NCBI GenBank assembly: GCA_947489085.1
Contig: CANLCJ010000023.1
Location: 1-64,000 of the forward strand
Length of the DNA: 64,000 nucleotides
Direction: 5' to 3'
Source of the DNA: an uncultured Flavobacteriaceae bacterium
GTDB lineage: Bacteria > Bacteroidota > Bacteroidia > Flavobacteriales > Flavobacteriaceae
The notes beneath the pieces were generated by a model. That model had not been told where the DNA came from, ran no database searches, and worked only from the letters and a program-made list of their open reading frames with translations. This document shows, piece after piece, positions 8,568-17,231 of the stretch. Within the stretch, counting starts at the first letter, position 1, and each line of letters opens with the position of its first letter. The position numbers and the translations under genes were made by a program.

Positions 8568-9545
8568 ATGAAAATTGTAGAACAAATAAAACAACCCATA
8601 GCCTACGAAATGGAACTTTTCGAACAAAAGTTTCAACTCTCCATGTCAAGTAAAGTAGCGCTGTTAAACCGTATAACACACTACATTGTAAATAGAAAAG
8701 GAAAGCAAATGCGCCCTATGTTTGTGTTTTTGGTAGCTAAAATGGTAGCCAGAGGAGAAGTGCGAGAACGTACCTACAGAGGCGCATCGGTTATAGAATT
8801 AATACATACAGCTACCCTGGTGCATGACGATGTGGTAGACGACAGTAACATAAGACGTGGCTTTTTCTCGGTAAATGCATTGTGGAAAAACAAAATAGCC
8901 GTTTTAATAGGAGACTATTTGTTATCTAAAGGGCTGCTTCTCTCTATAGATAATAACGATTTCGATTTATTAAAAATAATATCTGTTGCCGTACGCGAAA
9001 TGAGCGAAGGCGAACTATTGCAAATAGAAAAAGCACGTAAACTAGATATTACAGAAGATGTCTATTACGAGATAATAAGACAAAAAACAGCAACCCTAAT
9101 AGCAGCATGTTGCAGTTTAGGTGCAGCCTCTGTAAAACCAGAATCTCCAGATGTAGAAACCATGCGTAAATTCGGAGAATTAATAGGTATGGCGTTTCAA
9201 ATAAAAGACGATTTATTCGATTATGGCGATGCTCAAATAGGAAAACCAACAGGTATAGATATTAAAGAGCAAAAAATGACTTTACCATTAATACATGTGC
9301 TAAACAATGCCAATAAAAAAGATAAAAAATGGTTAATCAATTCCATAAAAAATCACAATAAAAACACCAAACGTGTTAAAGAAGTTATAGCATACGTAAA
9401 GCAAAACGGAGGTCTCGACTATGCCATAACAAAAATGAAAGCCTTTCAAGAAAACGCACTACAACTATTAAATAATTATCCAGATTCGGAATATAAAACA
9501 GCCTTAAAGCTCATGGTTAATTACGTTATTGATCGAAAAAAATAA
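8568..9545 (+). CDS. Trans-polyprenyl diphosphate synthase
   Basis: A 325-residue isoprenyl diphosphate synthase that elongates farnesyl or geranylgeranyl diphosphate with IPP units, most likely for the menaquinone side chain. The first aspartate-rich motif is DDVVD at residues 87-91, after LIHTATLVH, and the second is DDLFD at 214-218, after GMAFQIK. GKQMRP near residue 45 is the usual substrate-binding element. The residues before the first motif are small or aliphatic, consistent with a long-chain product, but chain length cannot be fixed by eye. It follows rlmN closely. Confidence 0.93.
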   Translation: MKIVEQIKQPIAYEMELFEQKFQLSMSSKVALLNRITHYIVNRKGKQMRPMFVFLVAKMVARGEVRERTYRGASVIELIHTATLVHDDVVDDSNIRRGFFSVNALWKNKIAVLIGDYLLSKGLLLSIDNNDFDLLKIISVAVREMSEGELLQIEKARKLDITEDVYYEIIRQKTATLIAACCSLGAASVKPESPDVETMRKFGELIGMAFQIKDDLFDYGDAQIGKPTGIDIKEQKMTLPLIHVLNNANKKDKKWLINSIKNHNKNTKRVKEVIAYVKQNGGLDYAITKMKAFQENALQLLNNYPDSEYKTALKLMVNYVIDRKK

Positions 9546-9788
9546 ACCTAAGAGCTATTTTAACTATTTTTTGTAAGCGAATCACCTTAAATAGGTGTAT
9601 TTTAAGCATGCTATTAATTTTAATTTTTACAATACCCACCTTTTCAACTAGAACAAAATTTACATTTTAATAGCACACCCTACATGTATGTGTAGATTAA
9701 AAAGAGTGTAATTGCATATTAAAAAAGAAAAAAAACTATTTGTAAATAATGGCGTTGCCAAGTATTTATAAGTAGTCTATTTACAGTT

Positions 9789-11261
9789 ATGGTAAAAACC
9801 ACCTTATACACATTAGTCTTAGGTATTTTAATGGTATTGCAACTAAGCGCGCAACAAAATCAACGTGAGTGGAATAATCATAACAACTATAAGCAAGAAG
9901 TTATTACGAATATGCGTAATACACCATATACTATTAAAAGGGCTAAAGTAGCACATGCTAATAAAAATACAATACATAACAAAAACATGGAATTATTTAA
10001 AAATTTCGATTTTGTAAACGGTATAAACATAGCTTGGGTAAATTTTGGAAGGGATATAGGCGTCGAAACCGAATTTGGAATAACAAAAACAGCATACCAT
10101 CCGGACCTAGAAAAATTTACCGAAATTTTCGATAAGGTAAGTGAAACTGGCGGTAACGTTGTACGCTGGTGGTACCACACCAATGGTTCTACAAGTCCTG
10201 TTTTCGATGCCAACGACGAATTTGTAGTGCCAAATCCTGATTTTTTTGAGACAGACTTACGCATGCTTCTAGATTTAGCAGCTTCAAAAGGGCTGAAAAT
10301 TCAAATATGCTTATGGTCTTTCGATATGCTTAAAGGGAGGCAATGGCGTGTAAATTCAGCCAGAAACAAAAAAATACTAACTTCAGAACCTCATTTAAAT
10401 GCTTATTTGGAACACGCACTTATTCCATTAGTAAAAGCTATAGGAAATCACCCCGGGTTGTATGCTTGGGAGCTGTTTAATGAGCCAGAAGGTATGACTA
10501 ATACTTATGCGGGGCATTGGCCAGACTTTACCGATAAAATAACAGTTCCAGATCTAAAGAAAGTTATTAATAAAATGGCCGCAGCAATACGAAAAGAAGT
10601 ACCACAGGCCAAGATAACCGTAGGTGCATTAGGTTTCCTCTCGGCACTTGATGACAGCAGGCTAAGCTTTGAGAATAACTATTCAGACGCGCAACTGCAA
10701 CAAGCAGGAGGAGAAACAGAAGGCTATCTCGATTTTTACAACATACATTATTACGATTGGGCGGGAGAAGCAGGTTCCCCGTTTCACAACACATTTTTAG
10801 AAAGTAATCTCGATAAGCCAACCATAATTGCAGAATACTACCCAGACGATACATTTCAAGTTAACGCGCAATACTTAGGCGTAGAATTAATTAACAATGG
10901 CTGGCACGGCTCTTTAATATGGTCTTATACCGATCGCGATTGGCAAGCCATAGCACCAGTACTAAAGGCAACCGAAACAGCCCTGCAATTTGGTGTAGAC
11001 AGCGTATTACCAGAACCATTAGCAACAGTAAATATTCTGCCCAATCCAGCAACACAACATATAGAAATTACCAACATCCCAGAAACAACCGAACTTATTT
11101 TATTACTCAACCCCCAAGGGCAAATTTTAAATCGTTTTACAGGAGATTTTGCAGCACAATCGCAATTAAACGTAAGCTTATCAAATTACAGTACAGGAAC
11201 TTATATCATTTCACTATACAAATCGGGCAAAGCCATACATAAACGCTTTGTAAAATTATAG
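9789..11261 (+). CDS. Secreted GH5-like glycoside hydrolase with T9SS sorting domain
   Basis: A 490-residue secreted protein. Residues 1-21 are a signal peptide. Residues of about 65-395 form a (beta/alpha)8 glycosidase of the GH5 (cellulase/mannanase) type, with the proposed acid/base Glu232 in WELFNEPEG and the nucleophile Glu349 in TIIAEYYPDD. Residues of about 412-490 match a type A T9SS C-terminal domain (NILPNPATQ start, STGTYIISLYKSGK, final RFVKL). The enzyme is therefore exported by Sec and then by the gliding-associated T9SS to the surface or medium. Substrate is not certain: beta-mannan or beta-glucan are possible. It stands alone, far from the SusC/D locus at 36858-53675. Confidence 0.85.
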   Translation: MVKTTLYTLVLGILMVLQLSAQQNQREWNNHNNYKQEVITNMRNTPYTIKRAKVAHANKNTIHNKNMELFKNFDFVNGINIAWVNFGRDIGVETEFGITKTAYHPDLEKFTEIFDKVSETGGNVVRWWYHTNGSTSPVFDANDEFVVPNPDFFETDLRMLLDLAASKGLKIQICLWSFDMLKGRQWRVNSARNKKILTSEPHLNAYLEHALIPLVKAIGNHPGLYAWELFNEPEGMTNTYAGHWPDFTDKITVPDLKKVINKMAAAIRKEVPQAKITVGALGFLSALDDSRLSFENNYSDAQLQQAGGETEGYLDFYNIHYYDWAGEAGSPFHNTFLESNLDKPTIIAEYYPDDTFQVNAQYLGVELINNGWHGSLIWSYTDRDWQAIAPVLKATETALQFGVDSVLPEPLATVNILPNPATQHIEITNIPETTELILLLNPQGQILNRFTGDFAAQSQLNVSLSNYSTGTYIISLYKSGKAIHKRFVKL

Positions 11262-11289
11262 CCAGTGTTCGAGTGTTGGTAATACACCT

Positions 11290-11943
11290 CTATAAACCGC
11301 AATACTTTAGCACATGTTCTGGGACTTGTATTTTAGAATCCAAATGAGAGTCGCTAACAGGAGGCGCAACAACCTGAGTAATTGGAACTATTCCCGCCCA
11401 AATAGGCAGTGCCATATCTTTTTTCTCATCGATAACATCCTCAGCACGTACTTTAGCAGACGCTGTTGTAATTTTTAAGGCAACAACCAATGTCGCATTA
11501 AATTCTTTTGTGCTCATAGGTCTTAACAAATCCCATCGGTTAGGTATCATGTGGTCTACAATACATTTTAGAGCGGTTTCTTTTGTTTTAGAAGCCTCAA
11601 CAGCCGTAACTGTACCAAATACCGTAGCAGATCTATAGTTTACAGAATGATGAAAACCTGAGCGTGCTAAAACCAAGCCATCGAGATGCATTACAGTTAC
11701 ACTTGCCGTTTCTTGCGCCAATAAAGCTAGTAACATGCGGTTTTTTTTAGAACCATGGAGGTAGATGGTATCATCAATTCTACCATAAGCCATAGGGATA
11801 CTAATGGGAGTTCCTTCGAAATTATAGGTAACAAAACCGATAAAACCAGCATCGAGAATGCTATTAATTTGGTCTTTATCGTAAACGGCTCTATTGGCTC
11901 CTCTGGAGACTTTGTTTAAAGAGGTTTTAGTATACTGTTTCAT
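11290..11943 (-). CDS. Pyridoxamine 5'-phosphate oxidase-like FMN-binding protein
   Basis: A 217-residue protein of the flavin split-barrel superfamily. Visible family features are the N-terminal RGANRAVYDKDQINSILD, IPMAYGRIDDTIYLHGS and MHLDGLVLARSGFHHSVNYRS, resembling the NimA/PNPOx-like group that binds FMN. It is divergent from a MocR-type PLP-sensing regulator across an 83-base gap holding three TAGTCCA sites. This suggests that its expression answers to vitamin B6 status. A role in B6 or amine metabolism is inference; the substrate cannot be read. Confidence 0.82.
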   Translation of the reverse strand: MKQYTKTSLNKVSRGANRAVYDKDQINSILDAGFIGFVTYNFEGTPISIPMAYGRIDDTIYLHGSKKNRMLLALLAQETASVTVMHLDGLVLARSGFHHSVNYRSATVFGTVTAVEASKTKETALKCIVDHMIPNRWDLLRPMSTKEFNATLVVALKITTASAKVRAEDVIDEKKDMALPIWAGIVPITQVVAPPVSDSHLDSKIQVPEHVLKYCGL

Positions 11944-11980
11944 AATTTATGTGTTTTATGCTGTAAAATTAGTAACTTCA

Positions 11981-12023
11981 TGGACTACTAAAATAGTCCA
12001 GTTTTTATTTTATTGATAGTCCA
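11981..12023. promoter_or_regulatory. Operator sites for the MocR-type regulator
   Basis: Three copies of the heptamer TAGTCCA are seen: inverted at 11981-11987, and direct at 11994-12000 and 12017-12023. The first two form a palindrome with a six-base spacer, and the two direct copies start 23 bases apart, about two helical turns. Direct plus inverted copies between divergent genes fit known PdxR/MocR operators, whose published motif contains a TGGWCTA-type core. Confidence 0.75.
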
Positions 12024-12026
12024 GAG

Positions 12027-13505
12027 ATGATCCCTTATAAAACAATACTAAAGTTAGATAATGAAAAAAAGCAAGCGCTTTACATTCAGCTTACCAATCA
12101 ATTTATACATTTAATCAAGCAAGGGGTACTATTACCAGAGACGCGATTGCCTAGCAGTAGGCAGTTGGCAGAACTTATTGGGGTACACCGAAAAACGGTG
12201 GTAGCAAGTTACGAAGAGTTAGATATGCAAGGCTGGGTAAACACCTTAGCAAAAAAAGGAACATTTGTTAATGCAGAACTGCCAGTACTAAAAACGCAAT
12301 CTATTGGAGAAGCATTAGAGCCACTTAAAACAGACGAGCCTGGATTTTCATTTAAAAAAAACACTATTTTAGAACGTAGATTCCCCCAACATTATAAGGA
12401 AGGTTCTATTTATGTGAATGATGGTGTTTCAGATGGCAGACTTGCTCCAGTACAAGAAATAGGGATTTTGTATAGGAAATTACTATCTAAAAAGCACGCA
12501 ATTAATGCGTTGGGATATGGCAGTACTTATGGCCATTTAGAGTTAAGAACAACATTAGCCAACTATCTCAATGCCACTAGAGGTTTAGATATTACTGTAG
12601 ATAATATTATAATTACAAGAGGGAGTCAAATGGGCTTGTTTTTAAGTGCGCAATTGCTAATTAATGCTAACGATTATATTATTATAGGTGCGACAAATTA
12701 CAGCTCTTTGGATACCACATTCGAATGCGCAGGCGCAAAATTACTAAGAGTTGCTGTAGACAGTAATGGATTAGATACGCAGGAGGTAGCACAGTTATGC
12801 GAGCAGTACCCAATAAAAGCAATTTATACCACATCGCACCACCACCACCCCACAACAGTTACCCTCTCGGCCAAACGTAGGTTACAACTCTTAAATTTAG
12901 CTAAAACCTATGGTTTTGCAATTATTGAGGATGATTACGATTATGATTTTCATTACAATCAAGCACCAATTTTACCTTTGGCAAGCCACGACAAGTATGG
13001 GCACGTTATTTATGTGGGTTCGGTATGTAAAACCGTAGCCCCAGTATTTAGAGTAGGGTATTTGGTGGCTTCAAAATCTTTTGTAGACGAATGTGCCAAC
13101 TGGCGTAGGTTTGTAGACCGGCAAGGCGATGCCATACTAGAACTTACATTTTCTAGGTTTATAAAAGAAGGTGGTTTAGACAGGCACATTAATAAAGTTA
13201 TGAAAATATATAAACGCCGAAGAGATGTGTTTTGTACGCTTTTTAAAACGGAATTGGAAGCATATTTTTCTTTTGAAGTTCCTAAAGGCGGTATGGCTAT
13301 ATGGGCAGTATTACACAAAAAATACACTTGGGATGCTGTAGCTAAAAAAGCCTTAGATGTTAAATTGATAATTCCAGAATGGCAACGTTACGATATGGCA
13401 GGCACAGGGCATAATGCGATTAGAATAGGCTTTGCAGCTTATAATATAAAAGAAATTCATGATTTTGTAGAGCGCCTTAAGACGAGCCTATTAGCATTAG
13501 ATTAA
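12027..13505 (+). CDS. MocR/PdxR-family PLP-dependent transcriptional regulator
   Basis: A 492-residue fusion of a GntR-type winged helix at about residues 10-80 (LPSSRQLAELIGVHRKTVV) and a fold-type I aminotransferase domain. The PLP-binding Lys335 is in YVGSVCKTVAP, and IIEDDYDYDF holds the cofactor-contacting Asp. Members sense PLP and activate or repress vitamin B6 or amino-compound genes. The start codon lies three bases after the last TAGTCCA site, so autoregulation is likely. The divergent partner is an FMN-binding PNPOx-like protein. Which B6 gene it controls is inference from position. Confidence 0.92.
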   Translation: MIPYKTILKLDNEKKQALYIQLTNQFIHLIKQGVLLPETRLPSSRQLAELIGVHRKTVVASYEELDMQGWVNTLAKKGTFVNAELPVLKTQSIGEALEPLKTDEPGFSFKKNTILERRFPQHYKEGSIYVNDGVSDGRLAPVQEIGILYRKLLSKKHAINALGYGSTYGHLELRTTLANYLNATRGLDITVDNIIITRGSQMGLFLSAQLLINANDYIIIGATNYSSLDTTFECAGAKLLRVAVDSNGLDTQEVAQLCEQYPIKAIYTTSHHHHPTTVTLSAKRRLQLLNLAKTYGFAIIEDDYDYDFHYNQAPILPLASHDKYGHVIYVGSVCKTVAPVFRVGYLVASKSFVDECANWRRFVDRQGDAILELTFSRFIKEGGLDRHINKVMKIYKRRRDVFCTLFKTELEAYFSFEVPKGGMAIWAVLHKKYTWDAVAKKALDVKLIIPEWQRYDMAGTGHNAIRIGFAAYNIKEIHDFVERLKTSLLALD

Positions 13506-13664
13506 GACGTCTTAGGCAAATTTCATTTTTAAAATGGATACTTTACAGTACATTTACAATGTATTTTAGGTCTGTAAGAAGGGGCGTGTTGTTAAGGTGT
13601 TTTTTAACACACAAACTGTTCTAGAAGGCAACACTATTAATTAAAATTAGACACTACAGGTATT

Positions 13665-15623
13665 TTGATATCAGCAACCACCATAGATCAGGTTTTTGAA
13701 ACCTCTAGAGTAGAAGAGGTTATAGGCGATTTTGTGCAACTAAAAAAAGCGGGAAGTAATTATAAAGGCTTAAGCCCTTTTAGCGACGAGCGTTCTCCTA
13801 GTTTTATGGTGTCTCCTGTAAAGCAAATTTGGAAAGATTTTAGTACTGGAAAGGGGGGGAATGTAGTTGCTTTTTTAATGGAACACGAACATTTTACTTA
13901 TCCCGAGGCCATAAAATACCTGGCTAGAAAATACAATATAGAAATAGAAGAAACCGAGCAAAGTAATGCGCAAAAAGAAGCCGCTAACGAGCGCGAGAGT
14001 TTGTATTTGGTGAGTGATTTTGCAAATACGTATTTTCAAAAGATTTTACATAAAACAGACCAAGGTAAATCTATAGGTTTAAGTTACTTTAAAGAACGTG
14101 GTTTTACGCCCGAAACCATCAAGACTTTCGATTTAGGTTACTCCTTAAACGAATGGCAGGCGTTTACAGACGAAGCTTTAAAACAAGGTTACCAATTAGA
14201 GTTTTTGGAAAAAACGGGGCTAAGTATTGTAAAAGGCGAAAAACGATTCGACCGTTTTAAGGGAAGAGTAATGTTTCCTATTAAAAGTATGAGCGGTCGT
14301 ATTCTGGGGTTTGGTGGACGTATTTTAATCGCAGATAAAAAAGCAGCCAAATATTTAAACTCTCCAGAAAGCGATATTTATCATAAAAGTAAAGTGCTTT
14401 ATGGTATTTATAATGCGAAACAAAGTATAGCCAAAGAAGACAACTGTTATTTGGTAGAAGGGTACACAGATGTTATCCAATTTCACCAAACCGGAATTAC
14501 CAACGTAGTATCTTCTTCTGGAACAGCGCTAACGTCTGAGCAAATACGGCTTATAAACCGACTTACAAAAAATATAACGGTACTGTTCGATGGTGATGCA
14601 GCGGGTATGCGGGCATCGCTTCGTGGTATAGATCTTATACTAGAACAAGGCATGAATGTAAAGGTATGTACATTTCCAGAAGGCGAAGATCCAGATAGTT
14701 TTGCCAAAAAGAATGATTTGGAAGCCTTACAAACGTATTTAGAAACCAATGCTAAAGATTTTATACAGTTTAAAGCCAATGTATTGTACGAAGGCTCGAA
14801 AAACGACCCCATAAAAAAAGCAGAAACCATTAGAGATATTGTAAACAGTATTTCTAAAATACCAGATACAATAAAGAAAGAAGTTTACATCCAAGAGTGT
14901 GCACGAATAATGGATATAAGCGAAAGTGTGTTGTTTACAACTTTGGCGCAAATAAATCAAAAAACAGAAAAAGAAGACGCTAAAAAAACACCACAAAAAC
15001 AAGAGCGCTTTCAGGTTATAAAGCACGAACAGCCCGTAAAAAAAGTAGATGTGCAGTATGTATTGGAGCGTAAAATTATAGAAATTCTATTGTTATACGG
15101 AGATAAGGTTGAAGATTTTGAGGACCTTGTACTTAAAGAGACAGAAAAAGGAGATTTGGAGCTAGAGCCTGTTGTACAACAAGCACGTGTGTTCGAGAAA
15201 GTATATTTAGACCTACAGGACGATGAGATGGAATTTTCAAACTCACAGTTTAAAGACCTTTATTACACAATAATAGACCGTTTAAATCAAGATGAAACCT
15301 TTGAGCTGAAAACGTTTATTAATACAGTCGATGCCAATACAGCCAATGAAATAACAAATATTTTAATGGAGGATGAGCGTTATACCTTAGATGATTGGCA
15401 TCGAATGGATATTTTTCCTAAAGAGAAATCGCATACTGTTGCACAGTTGGTAAGCGAAACCATTTTAAGTCTTCGTTGCTTTTTAATAGACCAAAAGGTG
15501 TTCGAGTTTCAACAAAAAACATTGGAACACAAATCGGAAATTAATAGGGCAGTACTAGAAGAAGTAAAAGATTATTCTGGCTTAAAAATGCTACTCTCTA
15601 GAAAGCTTAATCGTGTATTATAA
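13665..15623 (+). CDS. dnaG: DNA primase lacking the zinc ligands of the CHC2 domain
   Basis: A 652-residue primase that makes RNA primers at the replication fork. The N-terminal region has the CHC2 fold, but aligned with E. coli DnaG its four zinc ligands are replaced: Ser37 and Ser40 in GLSPFSDERSPSF, and Asp58 and Thr61 in WKDFSTGKGG. The catalytic core and TOPRIM domain look intact (MFPIKSMSGRILGFGGR, VEGYTDVIQFHQTG, LFDGDAAGMRASLRG). A helicase-binding C-terminal region of about 200 residues follows. The start codon is TTG, chosen because the protein then begins exactly as the family does. The gene overlaps the convergent response regulator by six bases. Confidence 0.95.
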   Translation: MISATTIDQVFETSRVEEVIGDFVQLKKAGSNYKGLSPFSDERSPSFMVSPVKQIWKDFSTGKGGNVVAFLMEHEHFTYPEAIKYLARKYNIEIEETEQSNAQKEAANERESLYLVSDFANTYFQKILHKTDQGKSIGLSYFKERGFTPETIKTFDLGYSLNEWQAFTDEALKQGYQLEFLEKTGLSIVKGEKRFDRFKGRVMFPIKSMSGRILGFGGRILIADKKAAKYLNSPESDIYHKSKVLYGIYNAKQSIAKEDNCYLVEGYTDVIQFHQTGITNVVSSSGTALTSEQIRLINRLTKNITVLFDGDAAGMRASLRGIDLILEQGMNVKVCTFPEGEDPDSFAKKNDLEALQTYLETNAKDFIQFKANVLYEGSKNDPIKKAETIRDIVNSISKIPDTIKKEVYIQECARIMDISESVLFTTLAQINQKTEKEDAKKTPQKQERFQVIKHEQPVKKVDVQYVLERKIIEILLLYGDKVEDFEDLVLKETEKGDLELEPVVQQARVFEKVYLDLQDDEMEFSNSQFKDLYYTIIDRLNQDETFELKTFINTVDANTANEITNILMEDERYTLDDWHRMDIFPKEKSHTVAQLVSETILSLRCFLIDQKVFEFQQKTLEHKSEINRAVLEEVKDYSGLKMLLSRKLNRVL

Positions 15624-16244
15624 TTCTAGTAACTTAGCTTGATTTACTAAATCTACCATATTATCCACTTTAAGCTTTTTCATTAAACGAGCTTTGTAAG
15701 TACTTACAGTTTTTTCGTTAATGTCTAACTCTTGAGATACTTCTTTGTTTTTCTTACCGATAGCTAAAAGTTTTAAAACTTCAGTTTCTCTGGTAGATAA
15801 TTTTTTAAAGAATGTACCATTTTTGTTCACTCTATTACCAAAAGCAAGCTCTTGTGTTAAGGCATTACTTAAGTGTATACCACCATGGTAAACTTTAGTA
15901 ACAGCTTCGCTTAAAATAATTACATTTTCTGTTTTAGAAATGTATCCAGCGGCACCAGCTTTTATAGAGTTAAATCCATAAACGTTTTCAGGTTGCGCAC
16001 TTAACATAAGCGTTTTAATGTCTGGGTATTCAGTTTTTAAGTGTCTTAAAACTGTTAAGCCATTAAGTTTTGGTAAATCAATTTCTGCCAAAATAACATC
16101 AACGGGTTCTTTTTTTAGAAATTCTAATACGGCTTCTCCATTGTCAACGGTTCCTACAATCTTTACATCAGACGAAGCTGAAAATAAATGTTCTAATCCT
16201 TTTCTAACAATAGGGTGTGGGTCTGCAATTAATAATTTTATCAT
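15618..16244 (-). CDS. NarL/LuxR-type response regulator with Glu at the phospho-acceptor site
   Basis: A 208-residue regulator with a receiver domain (residues 1-120) and a LuxR-type helix-turn-helix (about 145-205, LSTRETEVLKLLAIGKKNKEV and EKTVSTYKARLMKKL). Aligned with NarL, the phospho-acceptor Asp is replaced by Glu54 (VDVILAEIDLPKLNG) and one of the paired acidic residues is Pro9 (IADPHP). The conserved Lys is kept (GYISKTE). It is therefore an atypical receiver, perhaps constitutively active. A -7 box at 16321-16328 supports a 70-base leader. Target genes are unknown, and no sensor kinase is adjacent. Confidence 0.9.
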   Translation of the reverse strand: MIKLLIADPHPIVRKGLEHLFSASSDVKIVGTVDNGEAVLEFLKKEPVDVILAEIDLPKLNGLTVLRHLKTEYPDIKTLMLSAQPENVYGFNSIKAGAAGYISKTENVIILSEAVTKVYHGGIHLSNALTQELAFGNRVNKNGTFFKKLSTRETEVLKLLAIGKKNKEVSQELDINEKTVSTYKARLMKKLKVDNMVDLVNQAKLLEL

Positions 16245-16320
16245 AATTCTTAGGGTTTTAATATCATGACATTAAACTATATTTTTTGAGAGAGTCATGA
16301 TTGAGAGTCCTCCTATAGGA

Positions 16321-16328
16321 CAAAAGTA
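16321..16328 (-). promoter_or_regulatory. Predicted promoter of the LuxR-type regulator
   Basis: On the minus strand this reads TACTTTTG, matching TAnnTTTG, about 77 bases before the start codon of the regulator at 16244. Confidence 0.55.
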
Positions 16329-16354
16329 ATAAAATTTATTATATAATGCAATAC

Positions 16355-17143
16355 CTACACAAAATTAATCGGAATCTCACAAACGGGTATTGGTGTCATT
16401 TTATGTTTATTGCTGGTATTGTAGCGCTTATAAATTTTAAAAACATCTTGTTGTCTGCCTTCAAAATCAGACGCAGTTTTACCTTTTTCATCCATTTGCA
16501 TAGCCCACTCCAGTTCTGGGTATGAGGCGCCAATTTGGTCTTCGTCGCTTCTGGCATCTCCAAATAAGCCATCGCTAGGAGCAGCCTTTATAATAGATTC
16601 AGGTACATTTAAGTAGGCGCCAATAGTGTACACTTGAGATTTTAATAAATCTGCAATTGGGCTTAAATCTACACCACCATCACCATACTTTGTATAAAAG
16701 CCAACTCCAAAATCTTCAACTTTATTACCTGTACCAGCAACTAACAAACCATATAGGCCAGCATAATAATACAATGTCGTCATTCTTAAACGTGCTCTAG
16801 TATTGGCCAATGCCATATCTATAGTCGCTTGTTCGCCATCCATAAAAATTTCACTTTTAAAAGATTCGAAAACGGGAGTTAAATCTGCTCGCGTATCATC
16901 AACATTTTCAAAGCGCGCTCTAAGTTGTGCAATATGCTCGTGGGCACGAGACACATGGCTTTCGGCTTGGTGTATGGGCATTTCAACACATAATACGTTT
17001 AAACCTGTTTTTGCACATAGGGTTGAGGTTACAGCAGAATCAATGCCCCCAGAAACACCTACAACAAAACCATTAACACCTGCTTTAGTAGCGTAATCTT
17101 TTAACCAGTTTACAATGTAATCTACAACTTTTTCTGTTTGCAT
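16355..17143 (-). CDS. nadE: NH3-dependent NAD+ synthetase
   Basis: A 262-residue enzyme that converts nicotinate adenine dinucleotide, ATP and ammonia to NAD+. The ATP-pyrophosphatase P-loop is visible as VGVSGGIDSAVTS. The deamido-NAD and ATP contact regions include GTGNKVEDFGVGFYTKYGDGGVDLSPIADL and SDGLFGDARSDEDQIG. No glutaminase domain is present. The open frame extends upstream to 17311, but the start at 17143 (MQTEKVV) gives the usual family length. It also lies downstream of a -7 box at 17181-17188, so the longer form is rejected. It is divergent from gldB. Confidence 0.95.
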   Translation of the reverse strand: MQTEKVVDYIVNWLKDYATKAGVNGFVVGVSGGIDSAVTSTLCAKTGLNVLCVEMPIHQAESHVSRAHEHIAQLRARFENVDDTRADLTPVFESFKSEIFMDGEQATIDMALANTRARLRMTTLYYYAGLYGLLVAGTGNKVEDFGVGFYTKYGDGGVDLSPIADLLKSQVYTIGAYLNVPESIIKAAPSDGLFGDARSDEDQIGASYPELEWAMQMDEKGKTASDFEGRQQDVFKIYKRYNTSNKHKMTPIPVCEIPINFV

Positions 17144-17170
17144 ATAAAGTGAATTTAATTCAGAGAATAG

Positions 17171-17188
17171 TACCTTTGTACAAAAATA
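17171..17188. promoter_or_regulatory. Back-to-back nadE and gldB promoters
   Basis: TACCTTTG on the plus strand (17171-17178) faces gldB. CAAAAATA at 17181-17188 reads TATTTTTG on the minus strand and faces nadE. Both match TAnnTTTG and lie two bases apart, so the two polymerases would compete for the same DNA. Confidence 0.65.
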
Positions 17189-17231
17189 AAGCATACACCC
17201 TATTAATAAAAATTTATAGCCTTTTGTTTCA

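Noticed and set aside
10919-11242. Plus-strand 107-codon frame inside the GH5-like gene
   Set aside because: It is a shadow frame; the overlapping gene has catalytic motifs and a T9SS tail across the same bases.
12841-12852. CACCACCACCAC-like short repeat in the MocR gene
   Set aside because: It simply encodes a run of histidines in a loop of the aminotransferase domain and is too short to be a repeat element.
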